Assembly: GCA_002633025.1 (NCBI GenBank)
Contig: NMRB01000459.1
Span: 157,333 to 221,332 of the forward strand
DNA: 64,000 nt
Direction of reading: 5' to 3'
From: Notospermus geniculatus
Lineage: Eukaryota; Nemertea; Pilidiophora; Heteronemertea; Lineidae
Shown one piece after another: positions 10,195-19,436 of the stretch; positions within the stretch are counted from its first letter, which is position 1; each line of letters starts with the position of its first letter. The notes beneath the pieces are model-generated. The model was given only the letters and a program-made list of their open reading frames with translations. It ran no database searches and was not told the DNA's origin. A program made the position numbers and the translations under genes.

Positions 10195-10449
10195 TCAGGC
10201 TGGAACTTTACTACATGTATCTGAAACTCTAGAAAAGACAAATATACACAAATCGCCTGCCCTGTCACCTGAAAAGAATTGCAATTTCAAGAAGGCTTGA
10301 TCTCTCATTAGCACAAATGTCTGCCTAAGATTCAAATCTGACCTACTCAACTGGTTGTTGATATATAGCGAAATATGCCTCAATTTAGAAAGGAAAATCG
10401 GCTTCGACTGCCTTGGTAACACATGGGCCCTCGCCTGCTCTTCCGCCAT
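10195..10449 (-). pseudogene. Tyrosine recombinase, central piece with the first catalytic Arg (copy 1)
   Basis: The frame reads ARAHVLPRQSKPIFLSKL and later LMRDQAFLKLQFFSGDRAGD. GDRAGDL is the DIRS-recombinase version of the conserved box containing catalytic Arg I. The frame then runs into unrelated sequence. Upstream it runs to the TTAA at 10466, where the foreign element is inserted, and continues on the far side. Confidence 0.8.
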
Positions 10450-10660
10450 CTGTTTACAATATCTCTTAAAGCTGAACTAGATGAACGAAAGCCCCCATGC
10501 GACGAGCAAGAGAAACGCTAACGCCCTGCAAACACCTCACACAAAGGCTCAGAACATGATAGACCCGACGATGCCAGGAGGGCGCCACCTTATTTGTCTT
10601 CGAGCTGTCAAGGTGTCAACATCCTCTGGTGAGCTCCTGCTGAACACTTTTTTTCGAAAG

Positions 10661-10740
10661 AAAAAAAGTTCGACCCAACTGGGAATCGAACCCGCGCCAT
10701 GTTATCTTTGCTCCACCGTCTTCCCCATTGGGCCACCGAT
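10661..10740 (-). ncRNA. tRNA-like Pol III cassette, minus strand, inside the TTAA element
   Basis: On the minus strand an A-box-like TGGCCCAATGGGG (about 10735-10723) is followed by a perfect B box GGTTCGATTCC (10692-10682) and a T7 run (10667-10661) suited to Pol III termination. Acceptor-stem pairing is not preserved, so this is a tRNA-derived promoter unit rather than a working tRNA gene. It points toward the left terminal repeat. Confidence 0.55.
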
Positions 10741-10842
10741 TTTGTTGGTAGGCTTCGTGTGTTTTCTCCTGTTCATAGTTAGTATTATTACGCAAGTCGA
10801 AGGCCTACGTCTATGACAAACACAAATCATGTTCTTGTCAGC

Positions 10843-10929
10843 TGGCTCGTTGGCCGAGTGGGTAGAGTGTTGGATTACAAATCAGAAGGTGGACGGTTCG
10901 AATCCCGTCTAAATGACTATATTTTTTTT
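10843..10929 (+). ncRNA. tRNA-like Pol III cassette, plus strand, inside the TTAA element
   Basis: It reads TTGGCCGAGTGGG (A box, 10850-10862), then a perfect B box GGTTCGAATCC (10895-10905) and T8 at 10922-10929. The T arm pairs only with an extra loop base, the anticodon stem has a mismatch and the acceptor stem does not pair. It is a tRNA-derived unit pointing toward the right terminal repeat, away from its minus-strand neighbour. Confidence 0.55.
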
Positions 10930-11135
10930 CTTTGAGTAGTGTAGGAGGTATCTGGAGTTCTTGACAGCTCTGTTGCCCTAAGACAAATAAGGTGGCGCCC
11001 TCCTGGCATCGTCGGGTCTATCATGTTCTGAGCCTTCGTGTGAGGTGTTTGCAGGGCGTTAGCATTTCTCTTGATCGTCGCATGGGGGCTTTTCGTTCAT
11101 CTAGTTCAGCTTTAATGTGTGACGCACATGCAGGG

Positions 11136-11420
11136 TTACCGCTCATAACCTTGGCATTCCACTGGCGCCCCTCCCTGCCTCAACGAAAACCTCACCGAAC
11201 ACCTGTACCAGGCTGCCCACAGTACCTGCTGCCAACCTGACTGGGCACAGACACTCCGTCTTCGACTTTGCACCAAATACGGGCACTCAATATTATGAAC
11301 CTTTGTGCGACCAAATTTGTCCCTCCAAACCAGGAACTTCAATTCATCATTCGGACCACATGTCTTTAAAGATGGTTGCGAAGGCATCGAGGAGAAAAAT
11401 CTCTCTATATTTTCCTTCAC
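11136..11420 (-). pseudogene. Tyrosine recombinase, N-terminal region (copy 1)
   Basis: The frame contains FFSSMPSQPSLKTCGPNDEL and KFLVWRDKFGRTKVHNIECP, the pattern that opens the core-binding part of DIRS recombinases. A second frame nearest the inserted element (ending at the TTAA at 11112) continues toward the central piece at 10449. At least one frameshift lies between about 11160 and 11280. Confidence 0.7.
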
Positions 11421-11555
11421 CGAACACTGTCTCCTGTTCTTCTGAGACCTGTTCCATTCACCTTGGAGTAAATTAATCAGACCTGTCTATCGCGTCAAAA
11501 TCAATTTCGGTAGCTAATTTCGATTTTGGACCCGCCTGCAAGAAAAACGGCAGAT

Positions 11556-11927
11556 TCAACAAAATTTCAACCTGTAGGCCACTAACGGCCATTTTAGGCC
11601 CCTATTATCCAAAGAAAACCCTTTCTTTGTCAGAACCTTCAGAACACCCATTTGGTGTTTGACTCCTAGCCGCAGACTACCAATAGAGTACATCTTTAGC
11701 AGGGGTCCATACACACTACATATGTCAGGGCAAACAAATGTACACATTTTAACCCTTTTCTCAGCCAAATAATTCAACACCGGCAACATCAACGGAAGGA
11801 CGAAAGGATTATAACCTCCCCTGACACGTGCTGAGCAAAGATATTCACTCCCGCCGAACACGGCGTAGGGTATGGGGTGAAATGACGAAGTGGAACACCA
11901 GAATAATCTTTCATAGCGTACTGTCAA
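11556..11927 (-). pseudogene. Linker domain between RNase H and recombinase (DIRS-like copy 1)
   Basis: NPFVLPLMLPVLNYLAEKRV followed by MCTFVCPD matches the segment that follows RNase H in DIRS polyproteins (a methyltransferase-like remnant in some descriptions). The rest is diverged. Its position between the two enzymes supports the call. Confidence 0.55.
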
Positions 11928-12006
11928 GCGCCATTAAATCAGCTGTATGGGGTTCGAACCGATCCTGAACCCGTTACCACGCATCATTTGACAGATAAGA
12001 GAAATA

Positions 12007-12577
12007 TCATCTTAATGAGCGAGACGGCTCATCAGCAGGGTTGTCTGCTGACGGTATGTACTTCAGATTCAACTCCACCTCAGAGGAATACACGAGCTGG
12101 AACAACTGCTTCACAATCTGTGTAAGCTGCCTATCTCTACCCCCTTGATTATCCCACACTGAACAGAGCGACTTGCTATCCGTAAGCACATCTACTCTCG
12201 ATCCGACAATCTTACACTTAATAGACTGGAGAACTCTTAAGTGTCCCAAAAATCATGCATAGACAAACCTTCATCCACACCCGATAGAACTACCCTCCCC
12301 TTACTTACAAAGACGCGTCAGTTGCCAATAACACTTGGTAGTGATGTTCCGACCGCCAGGGGAGACACCCTTTCCACGAATCTAAAAAACACCTATGCTG
12401 AATTTCTTCCCTAGGTTCAGGGTACATCTTAACCATTCCTCCGCCTTTTAGAGCCGAGGATATTGCCCTATTAACTTCCCTGGTGTATAGCTTCGTGGCT
12501 GGCACGACAAGCGCCATGGAAATACATTTACCAACAAAACGCTGACGACTCCTCACATGAATATACTCTGAGCACAA
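12007..12577 (-). pseudogene. RNase H domain (DIRS-like copy 1)
   Basis: Two frames cover it. 12577-12305 carries the connection domain (RFVGKCISMALVVPATKLYT) and ends near LLATDASL, the first catalytic Asp. 12249-12007 has VDVLTDSKSL (a later catalytic Asp) and the terminal signature IPSADNPADEPSR. The stretch between, with the catalytic Glu, is damaged. The enzyme would degrade the RNA strand of the RNA-DNA hybrid. Confidence 0.75.
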
Positions 12578-12610
12578 TAGGGAATCCCTTATTTGAATGA
12601 ACGATTCCCT

Positions 12611-13220
12611 CTAGTCATCCGGTAAGAGAAAGGCTTGTCTCTTAGGATCTACCAAAAAACCTAGATGCTTCAAACATGTACACTCATTCAAGCAGCTCTT
12701 GCTGAACCCTATAGTGTAACCTAATATTGTTAGTAACTCTAGAAGTGCATACCTCGCCTTATTAATCAGAATCACCACCTTCTGTGTCACCTTATTTATG
12801 GCCTCTGCCATAAACCTGTCATCAATATACTGCGTAGTGCAGCAACCATGCTTTCGCAAATATGTCGTTGGAATCAAACCAATGGACTGATACACATAAG
12901 GAGCCAGTTTATAACCAAAAGGAAGTGTGTTATACACCATCACCATGATCACGTAACCTTTAAACTAAATACCAAAGTATTTTCTTGATTCAGGAGATAA
13001 CCTTACATGATTGTAGCCTGACTTTTCGTCGCAAGAAACCATTCTCGCTCCTGGCGCCACAATCCTATTTACCTCACGCAATGTTTCTAACTTGAACTTG
13101 GCACATCCATGCACCATAAATTTATATACCTCTCATCATGACAAAGCCGAGGCTTTAATGGCTCTACAGTTAACGGCATGATTACCTCGGGCATATCACA
13201 CTCCCCTACTTGCCTACCAG
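12611..13220 (-). pseudogene. Reverse transcriptase core (DIRS-like copy 1)
   Basis: The long frame (12952-12611) contains YNTLPFGYKLAPYVYQ and the active-site box QYIDDRF, then a C-terminal thumb-like stretch ending LLPDD. Upstream, in other frames to about 13220, remnants of the fingers and palm are visible. The YIDD box is intact here, unlike copy 2, but stops and shifts upstream break the gene. Confidence 0.75.
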
Positions 13221-13324
13221 TTCAATCGACCCATTTCTAATATTACGCTTCCTTTGCCAGGAAATCAGCAAACTGTTCAAAGCGCGCAGAATTCTTAAAA
13301 TAAGCCTTCTGCGAAAGTGGCGAA

Positions 13325-13573
13325 TCATAACTCACTGAATGTACCCTTAAACTTTCTGAAAAACTTCGTCAGATCGACACCTCCCCGTATCCAATCCTTT
13401 ATATCATAACACGGCAAATCGGACTCAGACACGGCGTCTATCACACGTTCCCACTCTGCAAAGTGGTTATGGATTTCCCCAGCAATAAAGAACTCTAAGA
13501 AAGAGATCCTCGAGATTCCCTGAAAAACCCTCCTTGAGTACCTCTTCAAACGGAACTGGGGAGGGTAAGCCAC
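13325..13573 (-). pseudogene. N-terminal part of the DIRS polymerase ORF (copy 1)
   Basis: The frame contains EWERVIDAVSESDLPCYDIK followed by DWIRGGVDLTKFFRKFKG. The same block exists in copy 2 (20578-20799) as VRSWIENGADIYLFF, which confirms a conserved pre-RT region. The frame ends in a stop at 13325 before the polymerase core. Confidence 0.55.
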
Positions 13574-13884
13574 CTTTGTCCCCGACAGGCTGTAGACCAG
13601 GGAATTTCACCCAATGTACCGAAGCCTCACGACAAGCAGCAGCCGCTTCCTCCTGGTGAAAGAAACATGCATATTCCCACTCCGATTCTCCAAGATGGAA
13701 CTCCGGATCCGCACGTACACCCTGAAATACGGATGAATACCTCCCACAGCCAATAAAGGACAAAAGTGACTCGCCATTCCCCAGCTCACGTGAGAAGATT
13801 CCCACTGAGGCTCTAGTTGTCCCCAAGCCGAGGAAATGGTTGGAGTACTTAGCAAATCACCACTACAATACAGCCATACGTCAT

Positions 13885-14082
13885 TTACTTCTTTGATAGT
13901 GCCTTTACCTTTTCGCAAGCACGAACATAATGACCGGACTCGCCACAAAAATAGCAGATCACCTTTGACATATTCCTTCCCCTACCATAACCATTACCCC
14001 AGGGTCTTTGAAAACCCCTCGAAGGATACATAGCATAAGGATTAAACATCGCACCCTGCTGGTAAGAACCCTGGATACCCAT
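13885..14082 (-). pseudogene. Gag segment with CCHC zinc knuckle (DIRS-like copy 1)
   Basis: A Gly/Arg/Tyr-rich stretch (SRGFQRPWGNGYGRGR) leads to CYFCGESGHYVRAC, a C-x2-C-x4-H-x4-C zinc knuckle (Cys43, Cys46, His51, Cys56), typical of nucleic-acid-binding gag proteins. Basic residues follow. The corresponding part of copy 2 has the Gly/Arg/Tyr-rich stretch but no visible knuckle. Confidence 0.75.
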
Positions 14083-14099
14083 CTGCGGTGGATATACAC

Positions 14100-14555
14100 C
14101 CGACAGGGGAGATACTTACCTGTGCCATATTACCCTCAGTGTCCGTTTTCTTAGCCTTGGCCTTAAACTCCGCCTTCAAACACTTTGACAAAGCTTTTGA
14201 GATCACGTCTAAACTTCCCCGCCTAGAACCGACAGAGTAAACTGTGGCAATTCCACTCTACCCTGATTACTCTTCGCCTGTCTCGCGAGGTCACAGAACA
14301 TACTCGCCTCGGTATGTCCGACAGAAGCCGACACCTGGCTTAACTCATCCAATAAAAGCAACATAACAAATCACTCGGCTCTGACTGAGAGGCCAACGAG
14401 CGAATTTTCCGCTTTAGATTCGCTACTTAGAATCCTCGTCAAGATCATCCTCGCCCTCAATCGTGAGCTTGACCCTCTTTAGCTGGTGGCTTGTCCTTTT
14501 CCACCGCCTGCTTTACCACCCTTGCTTCCTCTACCGGCATCGTCCCTGGATCCTC
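14100..14555 (-). pseudogene. Gag exon 2, decayed (DIRS-like copy 1)
   Basis: The exon begins GAGGATCC right after an acceptor TTTGCAG. Pieces such as VANLKRKIRSLASQSEP and a Lys/Ala-rich helix match copy 2 (VSDLKRKVRSLCRQNEP) but lie in different frames separated by stops. Confidence 0.6.
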
Positions 14556-14706
14556 CTGCAAATATACCATCCTATAAGTACGCTGTCCAGAATTAAGTAG
14601 GCGCAATGCCTATTCTTTCTTAGCAGAAAAATAACACCAGGCATGTCTCCTACCCAATCTCATATCGAGCGGTTCAACATAACACACTAATGTACCACCC
14701 ATCTAC
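14556..14706 (-). other. Intron in the DIRS gag gene (copy 1)
   Basis: The donor is CAG|GTAGAT (GT at 14706-14705) directly after the GQVFAG codons; the acceptor is TTTGCAG|GAGGATCC (AG at 14557-14556). The 151-nt intron occupies the same place as the 162-nt intron of copy 2, where exon 2 also starts GAGGAC. Confidence 0.65.
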
Positions 14707-15013
14707 CTGCAAAAACCTGTCCTGACGGCTGGCCATACTCATTAGCACAACATATCGCCACATGCACTGCCAACCTCAAATTATTCAGATTTGGCTCCCT
14801 CCCATCCATCTCGAGGAGCTCTTCCACCTTCTCGCCGGTCAGCTCCGTGAACTCCTCTCTCTCTCTCAGTCTGGTGGACGTCATGTCCTCCGGTTTCTCA
14901 GTGGGCAGCACCCTCGCCAACTCTCCCGGCATCTCTGCACCTCTCAACCGCTTGAGTACCGGTACTTGAAATATGTCTCTACCCACTAAGGAGTGCCTTC
15001 TCTTCGTAGGCAT
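14707..15013 (-). CDS. Gag exon 1 (DIRS-like copy 1)
   Basis: ATG at 15013 opens MPTKRRHSLVGRDIFQV. The exon ends with NLRLAVHVAICCANEYGQPS and GQV next to the donor. Copy 2 has the matching end MRALLHFAVVRANEVGQPKG. The first exon is intact over 102 codons. The function is inferred only from position and from the knuckle in the next exon. Confidence 0.65.
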
Positions 15014-15317
15014 ATCTCTGAAGCACCGAAGAGATAACCATGAGGTAACTCTGCCATGACCTATTACAATGCCACACCAAGCAAGAAATCACTCATGCCC
15101 TCCTGCCCACGCCATACCATGTGGGCCCACAATAAGCCTATATTTATCTACGACACAAGCATGCATAGGCCTACATCAGCAGGCCTCGCCCGAAAGAGAA
15201 ACACCTCGCCACCGATAAACGCTCTCTTCGGTATCCAGGCCTATTTATCTGAGGCCTACACCCTCCACATAACAAGATAAAACACGCCCCTCACGCGTGC
15301 CCAAACTAAGGCCGACC

Positions 15318-15795
15318 ATAGGGCATATGGCAAGCCGTTTGTCCATTAAATAGAAAAACCTTGTTTTCTAGTAAAAAACCTTGTTTTTCTCTTGAAAAAC
15401 CTTGTTTTTCTCTTGAAAAACCTTGTTTTTTATGCTGTCGGGGAGAAAACTTGGTATTTCTAATAAAAAACCATGTTTTTTGTTCTTACACTAAATTACT
15501 TTGTTTTTATCATGAAAAACCTGGTATTTCTAGAAAAACCGAGTTATTCACGTAAAAAACTTAGTTTTTCAATATTGTTGGTAAAATACCTGGTTTTATT
15601 TAAAAAACCNTATCAGTATTACCATGTTTTTCAGCGACAGAAACGAAAAACTAGGTATTTCAACAGAAAAACTAGGTTTTTTAAAAAGAACAAGGTATTT
15701 TAAGAGAAAAACAAGGTTTTCCAAGAGAAAAACAAGGTTTTTTACTAAAAAACAAGGTTCTTTTATTTAATGGACAAACGGCTTGCCATAAGGGC
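15318..15795. mobile_element. Foldback element built from a repeated AAAAACCTTGTTTTT motif
   Basis: The outer arms contain GGCAAGCCGTTTGTCCATTA and its inverse. Inward, both arms carry many copies of AAAACCTTGTTTTT or the reverse complement, separated by short A/T spacers (ctcttg, ctagta), so the element is an inverted repeat made of tandem short palindromes. One unresolved base lies at 15610. Short frames through it encode only low-complexity repeats and are not genes. Confidence 0.7.
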
Positions 15796-16011
15796 ACCCC
15801 TTGGGCCACACACCATAACACAGTAAGAGTGAACACACACCTAGGCCTGTAGGCCTAGGCCTAGCCAGTACCAATGTACCCGCCGTACGCTGGCACGTCC
15901 AGCCTGCTATGCATCCACCAAGCACAGCCTACCGGCCTTTCACCTCTGTCAACAATTTAGCGGATCCACCACGCCGCTAATATAACCACGGTCCAACAAC
16001 CTTGCTCGATG

Positions 16012-16325
16012 CTATACCTCCTGCGGGGTTTGCAATAGGAAGACAAGACTAATCCCTACAACTTTTCAAAAGGGACCGATAGTAAATTCTCAAGGACTTA
16101 GGAGCGATAGGCCTAGGTAGAACATGTATGATCCGTGTGCATTTCGTCATTTTCATGAATTTACTTTTTGCAGAACATGCGGTACGATCATAACTCGAAA
16201 GGGCTGAAAATTACCGCTACACCTGCTCCGGGGTGTGGAATAGGGAGAAAAGACCAATTCCTACAACTTTTCAAAAGGGACCAATAGTAAATTCTCAAGG
16301 ACTTAGGAGCTATAGGCCTAGTTCG
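16012..16325. repeat. Direct repeat of about 105 bp, two copies
   Basis: 16012-16115 and 16220-16325 share CCTACAACTTTTCAAAAGGG and TAGTAAATTCTCAAGGACTT with few differences. The spacer between them is unrelated. Confidence 0.65.
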
Positions 16326-16389
16326 AGGCCACCCTTCATTTCATGATATACGCTGAATATCAACCTCACTACACCACTCGGGAACTCCA

Positions 16390-16790
16390 ATCTGGGTAAA
16401 GTTAAGGATCCTTATGTTTACCCAGGGGTGTCCTGGGTAAAGAAAAGGATTACCCAGGATGATCCTGGGTAAACATAAGGTATACCCAGGACGACATTGA
16501 CCCATTCGGCTTCAGTAGGGCATGCCAGGGAAAGTTATTTGTACCAATGTCGCCTATCATACCTTTCTAATGGTTCATACTCGAGCAGACAGATGGGCTT
16601 GTATGGGTCCAGAAAGACATACATACAGTTCAGCAATTTCTTCGTTGTGATGTACTGTTCTGAGGGACCACTTGTCATCTGGGTGTTGAACAGACTTGAC
16701 ATGGTGGTGACTTGCATTTCTTTCCTGCTGATGCCGAATCGGTTAATGTCGTCCTGGGTATAACAGAAATATACCCAGGTTCGATGTCGT
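16390..16790. repeat. TACCCAGG/CCTGGGTA inverted-repeat cluster
   Basis: Eight or so copies of TACCCAGG or its inverse occur, first as tight hairpins (16395-16495) and then as a pair of longer arms (16483-16520 and 16725-16770, sharing ACCCAGGACGACATT and CGATTCGGC-like sequence). The loop of the larger hairpin contains an exon-like stretch. Confidence 0.6.
16545..16753 (-). other. Exon-like segment inside the TACCCAGG hairpin
   Basis: The minus strand has an acceptor-like TTATACCCAG and then about 70 open codons (INRFGISRKEMQ, later LDPYKPICLLEYEPLERYDR), followed by a GTACAA donor-like site. The amino-acid make-up looks like real protein, but I do not recognise it. It could be a captured gene fragment in a foldback element, or chance. 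Confidence 0.25.
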
Positions 16791-17233
16791 CCTACAAAAC
16801 TATTTCTCCTAAACAGCAGTCAGTTCCACATGGTACAAAAATCTTGATAACCCAACGGTAACCGGTACATGAATTGTACAAGGACGGACGGTCGGAGTAA
16901 AAAAAATGGGGCCGCCTCTAACTCCTTATCACTTCCAAGAAAGTAAGATTCACCTACAGTGAGAAGTTGGACATTGTTGGAGGGACATTAATATTCCTGT
17001 GGCAGTAGTTATATTTCAACCAAATCACTTAGATTAGATTCAACATCACTATCTGAGAGTTCGATTGTTGTCATGGTTGTGTTCTTCTCTGCCCTACTTT
17101 GTGTTTTTGCATGGAGCTTATGACCACCCAGATGCCTGGTGCCAGGACCTTCCTGGTGCTAGGCATATATAGCATCATCTGGGTCATAATCATCACTAGA
17201 AGGGCCATCAATTACTTATCCTCATTAAGGCTG

Positions 17234-18975
17234 CTAGGGATTCTGTTTGGAGGGAGGCTCTTTCTGGCCTCTTGTCCTATTCATTGTGCTGAATCCCCTT
17301 TCACATACTGCTGTGGAGGGGGACAGACAGAACATCAACTCAACTAGGCGTACTATGGCTGAAAGGTAGGATGGAGTCTGACGCAGGAGACGAGAGTACA
17401 CTTGGAAAACATCAGAATTATTCTTTCGGATTCTGTTAATGTGGGCTTTGAAATCTGGACACTGCTTCTTGATGGTACCTGCAACGTCTGGAGAAGAGAA
17501 CAATTCAGAGAAATGGTCAACTAAGTGCTGTATGTCATTATTTCCAAAGTTAGCTAGATCTTTAATATCCATGGGCCACTCTTTGAAATTCAGGACTTGA
17601 AATGCCCCAAATACACCCTCAGTGAATACTTCAAATCTCTGTTTCACATGCCTACTACAATCATCTATGAAACTTTCAATGCAGTTGTCACCATCAGTGG
17701 GGGCGCCAGTGAGCTTAACACCCTGAAAAACACCATCCTGAAACTGCTCTTGGAATGATGTCATGTGTTGCCCAGGATTTTCCTGAAGGTGGGTAAGAGT
17801 GAGCAGAACCCTGTCAATGCACTCAGGAATCTCAATCAGTAGGAAGGAGTCACTCTGAAATGACTTTGAAAGCTTACTGAGAACTTCCAAGATGTCTTCT
17901 AAAAAATGGGAAACTCTTAGAAACTTCACAGATTTTATATCCCTCAGGTACCCATTATTTCTTGCTGTTCTAATGTTTGTATCATTATGATAGGCATTGT
18001 CCTCTAAATGAAGGACACAAGTTCTGTAGTTCATGCGGAATGCTCTTAGTGCCCTAAGCTTACTGGAAACCCACCTAATCTGCTGAACAGTGCCATACTC
18101 GACCACAACAGATTGTATGAACTGAACCATTTCTTGCATGCCCCTGCGGAGGGTGGGTGAATATTGGTATATTTTGATTATACCCTTGAAAGCATCTTCA
18201 AATCTGCCCTTTATGTAATTGTCATGCTTCACAGCATCATGAACCCTTAGTTCCAACTTGTGCGCCACACAATGTATGGCTACAATAGGAGGATATTCTC
18301 TCCTGCGCAGCCACACCATTGTATTGCCCCATATTCACACTTGCTCCATCCATATTCAACCCTGCTAGCTTTTGCCCTAATTCATCCTCACCAATGCCAA
18401 CATTTTCCAAAGCTTTCTCAAGTGCCTGTTTCACCCCTGGTGCAGCTGCACTCTTCAGTTCTATGAGATCAATGTAATTGGTAAGGGGGACACCATCAGA
18501 AACATAGCGACCATAAACTATTTCCTCCTCAGGAAAGGACACAGATGAAATTAGCTGCCCCCACCTTCTCACTCAGTTCCTTTTTCAAAGTTTCTGAAAT
18601 TATCTGGGCAAAATAGGCAGCCTGTTTGTCATTCAAATAATTCTCACCAAATTGAAGACCATTTTTCCTCTGGAGTTTACAGATACCAACATATTTGGTG
18701 TATGCCAGTTCATCCTTGGCACAAAAGTATGCAGTATTGAAAAGGATTCTCATCTTGGCCCTTTCTTGCGTCTTCATGTACGATACTGCTCGAAAAAGGG
18801 GGGGTGGCTTTGGGCTGTTGATCTGCTTTTTCCTTGGCAACACATTTCCCATGTCGATCACTTATACCATGCTGCTTCAGAGATCTATAGCGTTTTGCAT
18901 CACCAGTTACACCAGGCTCTCTTTTCTCTTCATGCCTTCTTGGCCTCCTGTGTTTGCAACGGAACCTCAGCTTGA
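17234..18975 (-). pseudogene. hAT-type transposase, frameshifted (KIAA1586/ZMYM-like group)
   Basis: Four pieces in different frames follow one another: about 18940-18800 (DAKRYRSLKQHGISD), 18861-18529 (ILFNTAYFCAKDELAY), 18572-18237 (YVSDGVPLTNYIDLI and NMDGASVNMGQYNGVA) and 18319-17234. The last holds AIHCVAHKLELRVHDAVK, IRWVSSKLRALRAFR and the hAT C-terminal dimerisation signature LSPSTAVCERGFSTMNR. The SDG box carries the first catalytic Asp of the RNase-H fold. Breaks fall near G and C runs (such as the G7 run at 18801-18807), so slippage or assembly error is possible. Terminal repeats were not found. Confidence 0.8.
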
Positions 18976-19436
18976 CGTTTTTTGGGGGCGATGGGCGCTT
19001 TTACGCGCCCAGAAAGGTCTAGCTGACGGAAGGCCATTGTTGCTTCAAGCAGACGACAGTGCTGCGCAGTGAACTATAGCGCATCATGGTCATCCAGGCT
19101 TTCCCCCAACAGGAATCGGATTCGCGCCAAGTTAGTAATGCCGATAGTCGCTGTGTAAGTGATAAGATGGATGCATGCCGACGCTTGTTAGGCAATGAAT
19201 CCACTTTTTGCGGATATTTTTGTGTTTGTATCCGTGAGTATTTGTTCGGTATGACATGTCTATGGGCTATTTAATGATTTTGGAGAGGGCGGCGTTTCAG
19301 TTTTGTATGACGGGCTAGGTGCCCGGTCGGGCATGTTCTATTATGAATATTGTTGATTTTTGGTGCCCCGGTCGTCAGACAAGGTGCCTGCGGGCATTCG
19401 GGCACCCGCTTTTTCGAGGCCTGTACTGTCTCTACC
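18976..19436. other. Junction between the hAT gene and DIRS-like copy 2; no gene recognised
   Basis: The DIRS RNase H frame loses similarity to copy 1 at NQGGRD (about 19437), after which codons look random. This marks the truncation or the breakpoint of a later insertion. Nothing else is recognised. Confidence 0.4.

Larger units (their letters stand above)
10470..11111. mobile_element. TTAA-flanked inverted-repeat element carrying two divergent tRNA-like cassettes
   Basis: The element is 642 bp. Its terminal inverted repeats are about 130 bp and nearly identical, beginning AGCTGAACTAGATGAACGAA, with arms at 10470-10600 and 10985-11111. Each end abuts TTAA (10466-10469 and 11112-11115). Skipping the element and one TTAA keeps the flanking recombinase frame, so TTAA is the duplicated target, as in piggyBac-type transposition. 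There is no transposase. Inside are two tRNA-like Pol III cassettes pointing outward, each with an A box, a perfect B box and a T run. This looks like a non-autonomous element that has taken up, or was built from, tRNA-derived sequence. Confidence 0.8.
9499..15013 (-). mobile_element. DIRS-like tyrosine-recombinase retroelement, copy 1 (degenerate)
   Basis: On the minus strand the order is gag (15013-13600), reverse transcriptase (13570-12600), RNase H (12577-12007), the region that links RNase H to the recombinase (11927-11556) and tyrosine recombinase (11420-9499). This order, with a recombinase instead of an integrase, is diagnostic of the DIRS group. Every domain is shifted or stopped somewhere, so the copy is inactive. 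A TTAA-flanked element (10470-11111) sits in the recombinase gene. Terminal repeats were not located. Confidence 0.85.

Noticed and set aside
10843-10929. Functional tRNA gene
   Set aside because: The A and B boxes are good, but the acceptor stem does not pair and the anticodon and T arms are faulty; it lies inside a transposable element.
15361-15703. CRISPR-like spaced repeats
   Set aside because: The repeats are short, AT-rich, inverted in the second half and with spacers of 2-10 bases in animal DNA; it is a foldback element.
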